Numbered from the stretch's first letter, positions 42,101 through 52,132 are shown. The stretch is DNA of 64,000 nt from Geomonas sp. RF6 (GCF_021044625.1 NZ_CP087999.1:3927001-3991000), one strand, 5' to 3'. The notes: generated from the sequence alone by a model not told the origin. A program made the numbers and translations.

Positions 42101-44794
42101 GCCTCCGATCAGGCGCCGCGCAACGCGAGCCGGCAGATCACCACCCACGCCATCTACCTCGGTCCCACCGCCGATCCGAAAACGGCTCCCCCCGGCGAGT
42201 GCGACCCCTCGACGCTCCTCAGGCACGCCGCGGACGTGAGCGGTGGGCGCTTCACCCCCGTTCCGGACGCCTCCAGGCTCGACGAGGCGTTCAGGGGGAT
42301 GCTGCAGCTCATCTCCGGAGGGAGCAACGCCGGGAGCGACGCCACCCTCCTCTCCACCGGGGACGGCAACGGCGCCCTTTTCCTCCAGCCTCTCTTCTAC
42401 ACCCGCAAGAGCTTCGACAAAGGGAAGAGCTCCGTCTCCTGGATCGGTGAGCTGCAGAGCCTCTGGTACTACCTCGACCCGATGCTCGGGAACTCGGACG
42501 GAAGCGCCAATACCATACGGGAGGATACCGGGTACAGCGGGAGCGGGGAGCACCTCCTCGACCTGAAGACCGACCGGGTGGTGGAGTTCTCCTTCAACAG
42601 CGACCAGAACCGTTCCGAGGCGAAGCTCTTTTCCGACAATAACGGCGACGGCAAGATCGACGTCCCGCAGCCGTCCGGCTTTCCGCTGGTGAAGGATCCC
42701 GACGAGGTGCAGAGCATCTGGCGAGCCGGGCTCGAGCTGTGGAAGAAGACGCCGGCGGCACGGAAGGTGTACACCCAGACAGACGACCGCACGCTCGTCG
42801 ACTTCAGCACGCTCGACACCGATTCCTCCACCAACCGCACCCTCCTGCAGGCCGCCGGGAAGGATGAGGCGGGCGCCATCATCGACTTCGTGCTCGGAAA
42901 CGAGGCGCCATCGGGGGTGCGGGACAGGTCGGTGGCGATGTCGGCCGCGGAGAGCACGGAGAAGGTGTGGAAGCTCGGAGACATCATCTCCTCCACCCCG
43001 CGGGTGCAGGCGCAGTCGTCGCTGAACAGCTACCAGCTACCCCCTCCGCGCGGCTACCGCGACCTTTCCTACGACAGCTTCATCAACTCCCCCTCCTACC
43101 AGAATCGGGGGACGGTCTACGTCGGTGCCAACGACGGAATGCTGCACGCCTTCCGCCTGGGAAAGCTGCGTCTCGGCCCGGTGCCGCAGGACGTCTCCTC
43201 CGCCCACCCCCATGATGCGGAGGATCCCTGGCCGGTGACGCAGAAGGGGGCGCTGTCGGGGGCCGGTCTCGGGGAGGAGGCGTGGGGATTCGTGCCAAAG
43301 AACGCGCTCCCCTATCTCAAGTACCTGAAGGACCCGCTCTACACGCACCTTTACTACGTGGACGGCGGCATCACTCTCTCCGACGTCAGCATCGGAAAGC
43401 CCGAGCTGTGCACGAGCTCCGACTACTCCCACTGCCTGAAAGACGCAAAGAACGGCAGCAACTGGCGCACCGTCCTGATCGGCGGGATGGGGCTCGGGGG
43501 GGGGACGAGGGGACCGGGCGACTCCTGCTCGGACACCGCCACCGGGAGCTGCGTGAAGACCCCCGCGGAGGGGGTCGGCTTCTCCTCCTACTTCGCCCTC
43601 GACGTAACGGGGCAGAGCTCGGAGGGCACAACCGAGCCGAAGCTCTTGTGGGAGTTCGCCCCTCCCGGCCTCGGATATGCCACCTCCGGCGCGGCGATCG
43701 TGAAGGTCAGCGCCCGCGACACGCGCAACTTCGCGAGCCGCGAACGGAACGGGAAATGGTTCGCCGTCTTCGGCTCCGGCCCTACCGGCCCCATCGATTG
43801 CGACAGCTGCCAGTTCAGGGGGACCTCCGACCAGCGGCTGAAGATCTTCGTGGTGGACATCGGGGCACACGGTCCGCTGGTGGAGGGGACGAGCTACTGG
43901 GTCATCGACACGAAAATAGAGAACGCCTTTGCCGGGAGCATTTCCGGCGGAGCGATCGACGTGGACAAGGCGGACGTGGGGCAGGGGGGGTACTACCAGG
44001 ACGACGCGGTGTACATCGGCTACACCCGGAAAGGTGAAGGAGGAGAGTGGAACAAGGGGGGTGTGCTGCGCCTCGTGACGAAGGAGGATCCCTCCGACCC
44101 CTCCAGGTGGGTCGCCAGCACCGTCATAGACGGCATCGGCCCGGTCACCGGCGGCGTAACGAAGCTCCAGGACCGGACCAGGAAGAACCTCTGGCTCTAT
44201 TTCGGCACCGGCAGGTACAGCTACAACCAGGACGACATCTCAGGGGCGCGCGCGCTGTACGGCATAAAGGAGCCGTGCTACAGCAGGGACATCATCCTGC
44301 CGAACCGGCTCGACCAGGCCTGCACCCTCTCCCGCAGCGTCTCGGAGCTCACGGACAAGACAAGGGAGTCCTCGGACAAGCTGAACCTGACGCAGGACAA
44401 GGGGTGGTACGTGGAGCTCGAGGAGGCGAACAAGCCGGAAAGCGGCTTCGGCAGCGAGAGGGTGCTGGCGATGCCGAGTTCCAGCACTGCCGGAGCGGTC
44501 TTTTTCACCTCCTTCAAGCCGTCGACCGACCGCTGCTTTATGGGGGGGAAGTCGTACCTGTGGGGGCTCAAGTACGATACCGGCGCGGCCCTTGCGGGGA
44601 CTGCCGCGGCATTCAACGGCAAGGCGCTCACCTATCTCTCCACCGGCACCCTGGCAGCCTTCGGGGTGAAATCGTTCCCGGACGCCCTGGGGAGGCGCAG
44701 CTCCGCCATGATCGGAAAGCCGGGGGGGGTGAAGATAGTCTCCAACAGCGGCCTGAAGCCGGTGCGCAAGATCCTGCACATGCAGGAACGCTGA
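39137..44794 (+). CDS. PilY1-like type IV pilus tip/adhesin protein
   Basis: This protein has about 1885 residues and a signal peptide ending LVARA. Residues 31-350 hold four InlB_B/Big-like repeats (YTITTTHNDYGTVTPS, YTIIASAGANGTISP). A von Willebrand-type region follows, with a MIDAS-like DNSAS near residue 378, many Cys residues, and an EF-hand-like calcium loop (DNNGDGKID) near 1167. The C-terminal third is the PilY1 beta-propeller: TVYVGANDGMLHAF, GEEAWGFVPKNALPYL, LIGGMGLGGG, SGGAIDVDKAD, NLWLYFGTGRY. ATG 39137 was chosen because GAGGT is upstream and the signal peptide follows. A TATAAT lies near 39042. No minor pilin genes are adjacent. Confidence 0.88.
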   Translation: MTREPSPRRVALIPFFCLLLLCLLKPLVARAGTVNIVFPAKDTCGEEFTATPPGEWGSGNPDYYSPGDVVFTFSSSNCVIDDILVDSRSVGSASRQTVTVGEASLIITVKMSRAAYTITTTHNDYGTVTPSCDGPVPPGGSCVLRLEPNPGYTVGPPTISPAGRAQGVLTRSGTYFLYTLSNVSGDVNVVIPFVTAYYITVSASDATIKDGDGATVSPGSAVVVAEGDTPTFTVTPSAGFTCVQVTTPTGEIPCDPSHKYTLKPVTQNGELKVVTARGYTIIASAGANGTISPKDAVPVAAGSSRTFTFTPASGFTVDTVTVDSISQSTGTTYTFPNVQGNHSIDVTFRPAGARMKNYCNAPPFVASGVKSNLLLLIDNSASMYDLAYTGANYCVDDSYSNTSSYAGYFDEGGVYAYDDASQSFVAGATLPSSCNGISTTYLCLQMNGSRSPRTVARFVASGKFLNWLTSSKLDVEKRVLTGGKFVAQGSATSGKLVGESRGCQGKRYVKLLPRRSDRSYPPITFAVRGPLNGEADFPYDASRGGATRIEVYDKAYQSDACQEVIDSWLTVKGGSDNGKEGDNDVLREVKEQIFNCLDHPVQSSGQPTKSRVYSLVMNDCFYYLKTDVVPEDTELARGCAARFSTTGGAGTATELNDTVCANNVSHALHTILGGTASATGSTTGFLGNCSASGNTRPECAGDQVKDYCLEIKQPTITDPAATSSASEGETASIRSFVLEAGTAGLGSAAGTFFAQISLPFPPRGQIQAFSSEMNIGAMVFHNGAGSECGKGSEIIPCIAHCSIKHKECYQNTDCEDGESCIPEVPTDGGKVIAHLNYTPVGDHSGAGLIAAIDNIGSSSGASANVWTPFAEAFYNAIGYFAGRTDLRLQAGDFDEKMPPTQYSCQMNNVLILSDGMSTADNNSRVSQLVETYRTSSVQAIAKLYNPAEEGGTGRDSVNNCPAFQGSRNLDDLVWIASHRDIKDLTTSSASDQAPRNASRQITTHAIYLGPTADPKTAPPGECDPSTLLRHAADVSGGRFTPVPDASRLDEAFRGMLQLISGGSNAGSDATLLSTGDGNGALFLQPLFYTRKSFDKGKSSVSWIGELQSLWYYLDPMLGNSDGSANTIREDTGYSGSGEHLLDLKTDRVVEFSFNSDQNRSEAKLFSDNNGDGKIDVPQPSGFPLVKDPDEVQSIWRAGLELWKKTPAARKVYTQTDDRTLVDFSTLDTDSSTNRTLLQAAGKDEAGAIIDFVLGNEAPSGVRDRSVAMSAAESTEKVWKLGDIISSTPRVQAQSSLNSYQLPPPRGYRDLSYDSFINSPSYQNRGTVYVGANDGMLHAFRLGKLRLGPVPQDVSSAHPHDAEDPWPVTQKGALSGAGLGEEAWGFVPKNALPYLKYLKDPLYTHLYYVDGGITLSDVSIGKPELCTSSDYSHCLKDAKNGSNWRTVLIGGMGLGGGTRGPGDSCSDTATGSCVKTPAEGVGFSSYFALDVTGQSSEGTTEPKLLWEFAPPGLGYATSGAAIVKVSARDTRNFASRERNGKWFAVFGSGPTGPIDCDSCQFRGTSDQRLKIFVVDIGAHGPLVEGTSYWVIDTKIENAFAGSISGGAIDVDKADVGQGGYYQDDAVYIGYTRKGEGGEWNKGGVLRLVTKEDPSDPSRWVASTVIDGIGPVTGGVTKLQDRTRKNLWLYFGTGRYSYNQDDISGARALYGIKEPCYSRDIILPNRLDQACTLSRSVSELTDKTRESSDKLNLTQDKGWYVELEEANKPESGFGSERVLAMPSSSTAGAVFFTSFKPSTDRCFMGGKSYLWGLKYDTGAALAGTAAAFNGKALTYLSTGTLAAFGVKSFPDALGRRSSAMIGKPGGVKIVSNSGLKPVRKILHMQER

Positions 44795-44883
44795 TGCCCC
44801 TGACCCGGTAGCCGAGGGGGTGGCGGGGTGGAGCTGATCTGCCGGAGCGGCTGCACCCGGCGGACCGTGAAAGGAGAACGTCG

Positions 44884-47800
44884 ATGACAAGGATACCTTC
44901 CGCCTTCGTGCTCCTCCTGGCCCTTTTCTGCTGCGGGGCCGCCGTCGCGGCGGTTCCGGACGGCTTCAATCCGCCGATCCCTTTCTCACCGGTAAGGAGC
45001 ATTGTCGTGCAGCCGTGGGACGGGAAGATCATCGTCGGCGGCAGCTCCAGCTACCCCGTGGGGACCCAGAGGAACATTGCCCGCTTCTTCACGGACGGCA
45101 CCCTCGATACCTCCTTCAGCGCATCGACCGACGGCCTGGTTGTAAAGGTTTTTCTTCTCCCCGACCGCGGGGTGCTCATGATCGGCAACTTCACGACCGT
45201 AAGCTACCTCGACGAGTCCGGAGTCCAGAGGACGGTGACGAGGCACGGGGTCGCGCGGCTCGATCAGTACGGCAGGCCGGACGGCTTCATAGCCGGGGGG
45301 GACTCCTTCAGCGGGTCGTTCTGGGACGCAACGCTCCTGCCGGACGGCAAGAGCGTCCTCGTGGGGGGGAGTTTCGCCAACTTCATGGGGAAGGCGAACC
45401 TTGCGAAGATCTCGCTGGAAACCGGGGCGGTGGACGCAAGCTACCCCTCACCGAATACGAACGTCTTCGCCATGAAGGTGCAGGACGACCGCAGGGTCGT
45501 GATCGGGGGGTTGTTCACGAAGGTAACCACAGGCGGGGTGGTCAGGGACCGGACCTACCTCATGAGGCTGAACGAGGACGGCACGCTCGACGAGAGCTTC
45601 GCCCCCGGCGTGAACGCCGGCGCAGCCGTACTGGCTTTGGAGGTGCAGCCTGACGGCAAGATAGTGATAGGGGGGCCATTCACCTCTGTCACCCCGCATG
45701 GAGGCGGGGCTGCAAAGACGCGCAACCGCATCGCGCGTCTGACCCGCTTCGGTGAGGTGGACGACTTCGATCCGAACGTCGGCTTCGGCGGGGTGTTGGC
45801 CCTGGCTCTGCAGCCGGACGGGAAGATACTGGCAGGGGGGAATTTTTCGAATGCGGGGGGGCTTCCCCGCCAGAGACTCGTCCGGATAAACCAGGACGGC
45901 ACGATAGACAGCTTCGATCCGGGGAGTGCGCTCGTCAGTACGCTCTATGTTATAGCGGTGCAGCCGGACGGAAAGATTCTCGCCGGTCCGAGTGCCGGTG
46001 GCGCGGTGGTGCGCTTCTATCCGGAGGGGACGCTCGACAGGGACGTCGCCACGACCGGCCTCATGACGGATGGGGACACCATGTCGCTTGCGTTGCAGCC
46101 GGACGGGAAGCTCACCGCCGGCGGTGAGTTCGTCACCGTCGGCGGCACCCAGTACAGGGATGGTACCGGGACGCACTATACAGGGGGGACGACGAGGAAG
46201 TACGTGGCGCGCTTCAATCCCGACTGGACCCTTGCCACGAGTTTCGACGCGGCGCTCGATACCGGGTACACCGCCGAGGCGATCGTCCTGCAGCCGGATC
46301 TGCGCATGTGGAGCGGGGGATTCTTCCCTTGGGTTGACGCGGAATCGGGAAGTCCGGAGCACCGCCCGAACCTGCAGCGGATCGACACGGCCGGCCACTA
46401 CGACCCCTCTACGGACCTGGGAGGAAAGACCTTCTGGGACAACGTGCACACCGTCATGCGGGAACGCACCGGGGAGGTGATGTCCATGGTCGCCCCCCCC
46501 CCCGGCTCCCCCTACGAGGGGATGGCGTACGTCGGGGGGTACTTCATCGGGGACTGGGGGCACAAGGAACTCTCGCAGTACCACCTCTTCCGCATGACCG
46601 CGACTGGCGAGCGCGATCCGTCCTTCAATCCGCCGGAACTGATGCAGGGGAGGTTCGGCCTCTACGCCGGGTACGAAAGCGAGCGCGGCTGGGTCACCGC
46701 CCTGGCGCTCCAGCGGGACGGGAAGCTCCTCGTCGCCCTCACCGGCCCATCGGAAGCGGACGACTTCTTCACGAACAGGGGCGCTGTGCTGCGCCTCCTT
46801 CCAAACGGCGAACTCGACCCCACCTTCCCCCCGGTGCTCTTCAACGACGGCGTCAATACTATCGTGGTGCAGCGCGACGGACGGATAGTGGTGGGGGGGC
46901 TCTTCAAGCACCCGGTGGTGCATGACGGGGTGACGTACCGGCAAAATCTTGTGCGACTCTATCCTGACGGCACCGTTGACGATTCGCTGGCACTGGAGAC
47001 CGTCTTCAGGCATCCGGTGTACTGCACAGAGGAGCAGGATGCACGGGGGGGGTGCTGGTACGTCGCCGAGATCAAATCGATCGCCCTGCAGGGGGACGGG
47101 ACCATGATCCTCGCCGGGACGTTCAGTTCCACGAGGGATCGGCTGGGCACCACAACTTTTCCCGAGAGCTACGTGATACGGGTGAGCCCCGACGGTACCG
47201 TCGACCGCTCCTTCAGCCTCGGGGTCTTCGACAACTACCGCCCGGTCGAGACGGTGCAGTCGATCGTCCTGCAGCCGGATGGGAAGGTCATCGTCGCCGG
47301 GGAGTTCACCAGCATGAACGCCCGCACCGACAGCCGGCACTCCCTGGCGCGCTTTGCCACCTCGAAGCCGGCGGTGCAAAGCCTGGACATCTCCCTGGAT
47401 GGCTCGCACGCCTCGGTGAGGTGGCTGCGGGGGGGGGCGGCGCCGGAGCTCACCGGGGTACTCTTCGAGGACTCCCCCGACGGCACGAACTGGACCGTCC
47501 TCGGGAGCGGCGTCCCGATCGAGGGGGGGTGGGGGGTGCAGGTGCCGAACCCGGTCACCCGCCAGAACCGTTACCTGCGGGGGAGGGGGTACGCCGTGAC
47601 CTCCTCCAAGACGAACGTGCTGGTGGAGGAAAAGAGACTCTACTACCTGAAGCCGGTCCTCACCGTGCGGCCGAAGGCGCTCACGAAGGTCTACGGAGAG
47701 GGGAACCCGACGCTGGAGGTGGAATACCTCGGCTTCCAGGACGGAGACACTCCGGCCAATTCCCTCGTCGGCGCAGCCGTCCTCTCCACCTCGGTCGGTC

Positions 47801-50800
47801 TCACCACCGGGGCGGGCACGCACACCATCACCGCCTCCCTCGGGACCCTCGCCTCGGCGAAATACACCCTCGTCGCCGCCGACTCCCCCTTCACCGTCAC
47901 CAGAGCCCCCCTCACCGTCACGGCCGGGAGTGCCTCCCGCGCCTACGGCGACGCGGTTCCCGCCGGGACCTTCACCAGCAGCGGCCTCCTCTTTTCAGAC
48001 ACGATCGCCAAGGTGACCTTCACTAGCTCCGCGAACACCTGGTCCCCGGTCGGCAGCATCCATACCATCACCCCGACCGCGGCGGTCTTCAGCGTCGGCT
48101 CCCCGGCAAACTACCAGATCACCTGGCTCTCCGCCCCCCTCGCCATCACCCCGAAAGAGCTGACGGTCCGGGCGGACGACCAGTACAAGTCAGCCGGGAA
48201 GCCCAATCCTCCCCTCACGGCAAGCTACAGCGGCTTCGCCGCCGGGGAGGGGGCGGCAGACCTCTCCGGCGCCCCCGAGCTCCATACGGCGGCGGACGAC
48301 TCGACCCCCGCCGGCTCCTATCCGATAACGATCGCCATCGGGAACCTCTCCTCGACAAACTACACCTTCAGGCTGGTCGGGGGGACCCTCTACGTCGCGG
48401 ATCAGATGGCTCAGAACATAAACTTCCCGATCCGCCCCCACACCTACGGAGAAGGGGATTTCCTCCCCGGCGCGACGGCGGTCCCGAGCGGGCTGACGGT
48501 CAGTTACCAGAGCGCGGACAGCGACCTTGCCGAGATCGTCACCGACTCACTCGGGCGGCAGCGGATCCGGGTGAAGTCTCCGGGGCTCTCAGCCGCCACG
48601 ACGGAGATCACCGCGAGCCAGGGGGGGAACTGGCAGTACTTCGAGGCGCAAAGCGTAACGAAGACCCTGACGGTGAATCCTCCTCCCTGGAACGGGATAG
48701 CCCTCGACGGCGTGGACGATGTCGTGCGGGTCGCGGGGGGGGCGCACCTTTCCTTCGGCGCGACGCAGAGCTTCACGATCGAGGCGTGGCTGCACCTCTC
48801 CGGGAGCCAGGGGGACGGCACCGGGATCGTATCCAGGGGAGGGGGGGGAGCCCCGGGATACGCCCTCGTCCTGTACGGGAACAAGATAGCGGCGGAGTTT
48901 GCCGGGAGCGACCTCCTCGGCCCCGACCAGGGGCTCGTCGGGAAGACCTCCCTTGCCGACGACCTCTGGCATCACGTGGCCCTCACCGTCGACCGCTCCG
49001 AGCAGGTGGCGCGCCTCTACCTCGACGGGCATCTGGAGCGGACCCTCCCGCTCCCTGCCGGGGTGGGGACACTGGAAGACGGCGCGGAGCTCCTGGTGGG
49101 GGTGGACCGCAGCGGCGGCCGCTACCTGAAGGGGGAGGTGGACGAGGTGCGTCTCTGGAAGGTGGCGCGCACAGTCGAGGAGATCAGGCACGTCGCCTCG
49201 GAGATAATCGACCCCGCGGCGGAGACGAACCTGGTCGCCTACTACCATTTCGACGAGGGGACCGCAAAGGGGAGTAACGGTGGAATCACAGCGGTTCCGG
49301 AGCGCACCCCCTTTGCCAACGACGGGGTCCTCTCCGGCCTCTCACTTTCTGGCGAGACCTCGAACTGGGTCGGCTCCGGCGCCTTCGCGCCCCTTCTGGA
49401 GACGGCTGCGATCACCCAGAAGATCACCGGCGGCGCGGTTGTGGGGGGCGCCATCTACCACAATTACTACCCCCCGACCGAGCGGGGGTTCTGCTGGGGG
49501 AGCGCGGAGAATCCAGGTCTTGCGGACAGCTGCACTACCCTCGGTCCCGGAGGTAACACCTTCGTCGCCACCATATCGGGGCTCGTCCCCGGTGGAAGCT
49601 ACCACGTGCGGGCCTTCGCACGGAACGCGCAGGGGCTCTCCTGGGGAAACGACGAGTCGTTCACCGCCGGGAAGATGGACCAGACGACGACCTTCGGCAC
49701 GCTCCCCACGAAGACGTACGGCGATCCCGATTTCCCGACCGGCGCGACCTCCGGAAGCGGGCTCCCGCTGACCTATTTGAGTTCCGACCCCACGGTCGCG
49801 GTCGCGGAGAATGACATCATTCACATAACCGGGGCCGGGACGACGGTCATCACCGCGACCCAGGGGGGGAACGGCAGCTACAACGACGCGCCGGAGGTCC
49901 CGCAGACCTTCACGGTCCTCCCGAAGCAACTCACCGTGCAGGGGGACGACAAGTCGCGCCCGTACAAGACACAGGACCCTCCATTCACCTTCAGCTACTC
50001 CGGCTTTGTGTACGGCGAGGGGGTGTCCGTCCTTTCCGGCGCGCCCCTTCTTTCGACCACCGCGCTCTGGTCGAGCGACGCCGGAAGCTACCCGATCACC
50101 GTCGCGCGGGGGAATCTCTATGCCAGAAACTACACCTTCCTCTTTCTACCCGGAACCCTCAGCATCACCCGCAGCGGGCAATGCATCACCTTCCCGCTCA
50201 TCGGGGAGAGGACGTACGGGGACAGCTTCGCCATAAGCGCCGCGGCCTGCAGCGGCCTCGCCGTTACCTTCGTGAGCTCCGACCCCTCGATCATCCGCGT
50301 CGACGGCAACACCCTCACGGTCGTCGGGACCGGAAGCGTCACCATAACCGCAAGAACAAGCGGTGACGGGAACTACTACGGCGCGGACGAAATCAGCCAG
50401 ACGGTCGTGGTGCACAGGGCGGGGCAGCAGGTGCAATTTTCCTCCCTCGCGCAGAAGGCGGTGGGGGATCCCCCCTTCCAGCTGGCGGCAACCGCCTCCA
50501 GCGGACTTTCCGTGAGCTACGACAGCTCCGATCCGACCGTAGCGGCGGTGTCCGGAAGCACCGTCACGATCATCGGCGCCGGCACAACCGTCATCACCGC
50601 GCGCCAGGGGGGGAGCGTCAATTACGAAGAGGCCACTCCCGTTTCCCAACCCCTCACCGTCGCGCAGGAGGGGACCCCCCCCCTTGTGCTCCTTTCCACC
50701 CTTTCGTCCGGTGCGACGACCGCCAACCCGGTCCTCAACATCGAGGGGATCTGCCGCGATGCCTCAGGGATAACGGGGGTTACCGTGAACGGAGAGACGA

Positions 50801-51669
50801 TCGGCGGTGACCTCTCCCTCTTTAGCGCCGCGCTCCCCCTGAGCGCCGGCTCGAACACCGTAACGGTCTCCGCGGTGGACACCTCCGGGAACCGGACCAC
50901 GGAGACGCGCACCGTCCTCCTGCAGGGGAGTGCCCCGGCGCTCGCGCTGACCGCACCTCCGGACAACTCCGTCGTGGCGGAGCCGCAGGTCCTCGTCCAG
51001 GGGACCGCGCAGGAGGGGAGCTCCGTCTCCGTCAGCGTGAACGGATCGGCCCCGCAAGGTGTGGCGCTCCTAAATGGCGCCTTCAGCGCCACGGCGATCC
51101 TCGTGGAGGGGGTAAATACCATCGAGGTGAGCGCCGAGAACGGCGGCGCGAAGTCGAGGGGGAAACGGAGTATAGCCTACGCGCCCGGAAAGCCGGTGGT
51201 CGCTTTTACCGATCCGGTGCAGGACGTGATGACCGAGGGGGGGAGCACCGTGCTGCGGGGCGCCGCTCCCAGAGCTCTCCAGGTCGTCGTGCAGGTGAAC
51301 GGGACGAGCTACCGCCCGCCGCTGGGAGCCGGGGGAAGCTTCGAGCAGCAGCTGACCCTCGCTACCCCCGGCACCTACCGTGTCAGCGCCACCGCCACCG
51401 GACCCGACGGCGGCTCCTCAGTCGCCTTCCGCAACGTGATCCGCTCCCAGATTGTCCGGGGGGATCTCGACGGGGACGGTGCCGTCGACATCCGCGACGC
51501 CATGCGGGTCCTTTCCCTCTCCATCGGAACGGAGCCGCTGACGCCGGCAGCGCTCGCTCACGCCGACGTGGCGCCGCTGGTAGGGGGCGTTCCGCAGCCG
51601 GACGGCGTCATCGATGTCGGTGACGTGGTGGTCCTTTTGAGAAAGATTGTGGGGCTGGTGAACTTCTGA
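44884..51669 (+). CDS. Giant delta-60/MBG/LamG surface protein with C-terminal dockerin
   Basis: This is a 2261-residue exported protein with signal peptide VLLLALFCCGAAVAA and AAAGGAGAACG before the ATG. Residues 30-850 hold many delta-60 repeats (VQPDGKILAGGNF, RLNEDGTLDESF). MBG-type repeats occur near 920-1170 and 1680-1760 (LTVRPKALTKVYGEGNPT, LTVRADDQYKSAGKP). A LamG-like domain is near 1269-1459 (NGIALDGVDDVVRV, FTIEAWLHLSG). Ig-like repeats run to 2180. The end is dockerin-like, with one clear calcium loop DLDGDGAVDIRD and a second looser one (PDGVIDVGDVVVLL). It lies 89 bp after the PilY1 gene and 31 bp before a cohesin-like lipoprotein. Confidence 0.87.
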   Translation: MTRIPSAFVLLLALFCCGAAVAAVPDGFNPPIPFSPVRSIVVQPWDGKIIVGGSSSYPVGTQRNIARFFTDGTLDTSFSASTDGLVVKVFLLPDRGVLMIGNFTTVSYLDESGVQRTVTRHGVARLDQYGRPDGFIAGGDSFSGSFWDATLLPDGKSVLVGGSFANFMGKANLAKISLETGAVDASYPSPNTNVFAMKVQDDRRVVIGGLFTKVTTGGVVRDRTYLMRLNEDGTLDESFAPGVNAGAAVLALEVQPDGKIVIGGPFTSVTPHGGGAAKTRNRIARLTRFGEVDDFDPNVGFGGVLALALQPDGKILAGGNFSNAGGLPRQRLVRINQDGTIDSFDPGSALVSTLYVIAVQPDGKILAGPSAGGAVVRFYPEGTLDRDVATTGLMTDGDTMSLALQPDGKLTAGGEFVTVGGTQYRDGTGTHYTGGTTRKYVARFNPDWTLATSFDAALDTGYTAEAIVLQPDLRMWSGGFFPWVDAESGSPEHRPNLQRIDTAGHYDPSTDLGGKTFWDNVHTVMRERTGEVMSMVAPPPGSPYEGMAYVGGYFIGDWGHKELSQYHLFRMTATGERDPSFNPPELMQGRFGLYAGYESERGWVTALALQRDGKLLVALTGPSEADDFFTNRGAVLRLLPNGELDPTFPPVLFNDGVNTIVVQRDGRIVVGGLFKHPVVHDGVTYRQNLVRLYPDGTVDDSLALETVFRHPVYCTEEQDARGGCWYVAEIKSIALQGDGTMILAGTFSSTRDRLGTTTFPESYVIRVSPDGTVDRSFSLGVFDNYRPVETVQSIVLQPDGKVIVAGEFTSMNARTDSRHSLARFATSKPAVQSLDISLDGSHASVRWLRGGAAPELTGVLFEDSPDGTNWTVLGSGVPIEGGWGVQVPNPVTRQNRYLRGRGYAVTSSKTNVLVEEKRLYYLKPVLTVRPKALTKVYGEGNPTLEVEYLGFQDGDTPANSLVGAAVLSTSVGLTTGAGTHTITASLGTLASAKYTLVAADSPFTVTRAPLTVTAGSASRAYGDAVPAGTFTSSGLLFSDTIAKVTFTSSANTWSPVGSIHTITPTAAVFSVGSPANYQITWLSAPLAITPKELTVRADDQYKSAGKPNPPLTASYSGFAAGEGAADLSGAPELHTAADDSTPAGSYPITIAIGNLSSTNYTFRLVGGTLYVADQMAQNINFPIRPHTYGEGDFLPGATAVPSGLTVSYQSADSDLAEIVTDSLGRQRIRVKSPGLSAATTEITASQGGNWQYFEAQSVTKTLTVNPPPWNGIALDGVDDVVRVAGGAHLSFGATQSFTIEAWLHLSGSQGDGTGIVSRGGGGAPGYALVLYGNKIAAEFAGSDLLGPDQGLVGKTSLADDLWHHVALTVDRSEQVARLYLDGHLERTLPLPAGVGTLEDGAELLVGVDRSGGRYLKGEVDEVRLWKVARTVEEIRHVASEIIDPAAETNLVAYYHFDEGTAKGSNGGITAVPERTPFANDGVLSGLSLSGETSNWVGSGAFAPLLETAAITQKITGGAVVGGAIYHNYYPPTERGFCWGSAENPGLADSCTTLGPGGNTFVATISGLVPGGSYHVRAFARNAQGLSWGNDESFTAGKMDQTTTFGTLPTKTYGDPDFPTGATSGSGLPLTYLSSDPTVAVAENDIIHITGAGTTVITATQGGNGSYNDAPEVPQTFTVLPKQLTVQGDDKSRPYKTQDPPFTFSYSGFVYGEGVSVLSGAPLLSTTALWSSDAGSYPITVARGNLYARNYTFLFLPGTLSITRSGQCITFPLIGERTYGDSFAISAAACSGLAVTFVSSDPSIIRVDGNTLTVVGTGSVTITARTSGDGNYYGADEISQTVVVHRAGQQVQFSSLAQKAVGDPPFQLAATASSGLSVSYDSSDPTVAAVSGSTVTIIGAGTTVITARQGGSVNYEEATPVSQPLTVAQEGTPPLVLLSTLSSGATTANPVLNIEGICRDASGITGVTVNGETIGGDLSLFSAALPLSAGSNTVTVSAVDTSGNRTTETRTVLLQGSAPALALTAPPDNSVVAEPQVLVQGTAQEGSSVSVSVNGSAPQGVALLNGAFSATAILVEGVNTIEVSAENGGAKSRGKRSIAYAPGKPVVAFTDPVQDVMTEGGSTVLRGAAPRALQVVVQVNGTSYRPPLGAGGSFEQQLTLATPGTYRVSATATGPDGGSSVAFRNVIRSQIVRGDLDGDGAVDIRDAMRVLSLSIGTEPLTPAALAHADVAPLVGGVPQPDGVIDVGDVVVLLRKIVGLVNF

Positions 51670-51700
51670 TCGTCATCCGAGCTTGAAAGGGGGTGCACAA

Positions 51701-52132
51701 ATGGGGCGGATATGCGCGGTGCTTCTGGCGTTGCTTCTGGCGGGGTGCGGGTCCGGAGGGGGAGGGGGCGGGAGCGTCAGCAGCGGGACGGTCGCCGTCG
51801 ACCTGACGACGCAGGCCCCCTCGGTGCAGACGGTCATTTACGGGGTGCAACTCACGGTACGGCTTCCTGCCGGGGCGACGGTGGCAGCGGACGCGACAAC
51901 GGGAGAGGTCGCTGCGGGGCAGCTGCTGGTGAAGGACAGCGCCGCGCTCGCCTCGGCCCGCTACACTCCGGCGACCGCAACGACGCCGGGGAGTGTGGTC
52001 ATCATGATCGCGGATGCTGCAGGCTTTCCCCCCGGCGATCTGGCGACCCTTCTCTGCCACGATCCTGCGGCGGGGGGGGGAGTTACGCGGTTGAGGGGTT
52101 CAGCGCGCGAGACCAGAACGGAGCTGTCATGA
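51701..52132 (+). CDS. Cohesin-like lipoprotein, frame broken in a poly-G tract
   Basis: The frame codes for 143 residues with lipobox LLAGC (Cys16) and a Gly-rich linker. A beta-sandwich follows (VAVDLTTQAPSVQTVIYGVQ, VRLPAGATV, ARYTPATATTPGSVVIMIAD) that I recall as a cohesin-like pattern of Geobacter lipoproteins. After the nine-G run at 52072-52080 this frame ends in unlikely sequence. The -1 frame gives SYAVEGFSARDQNGAVMSG and ends at 52170, matching the usual final strand of such domains. The intact protein would be about 156 residues. A lipid-anchored cohesin next to a dockerin protein suggests a surface docking pair. Confidence 0.7.
   Translation: MGRICAVLLALLLAGCGSGGGGGGSVSSGTVAVDLTTQAPSVQTVIYGVQLTVRLPAGATVAADATTGEVAAGQLLVKDSAALASARYTPATATTPGSVVIMIADAAGFPPGDLATLLCHDPAAGGGVTRLRGSARETRTELS

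Noticed and set aside
45448-47823. 791-codon minus-strand frame inside the dockerin protein gene
   Set aside because: It mirrors the delta-60 repeat periodicity of the real gene and has no independent features.
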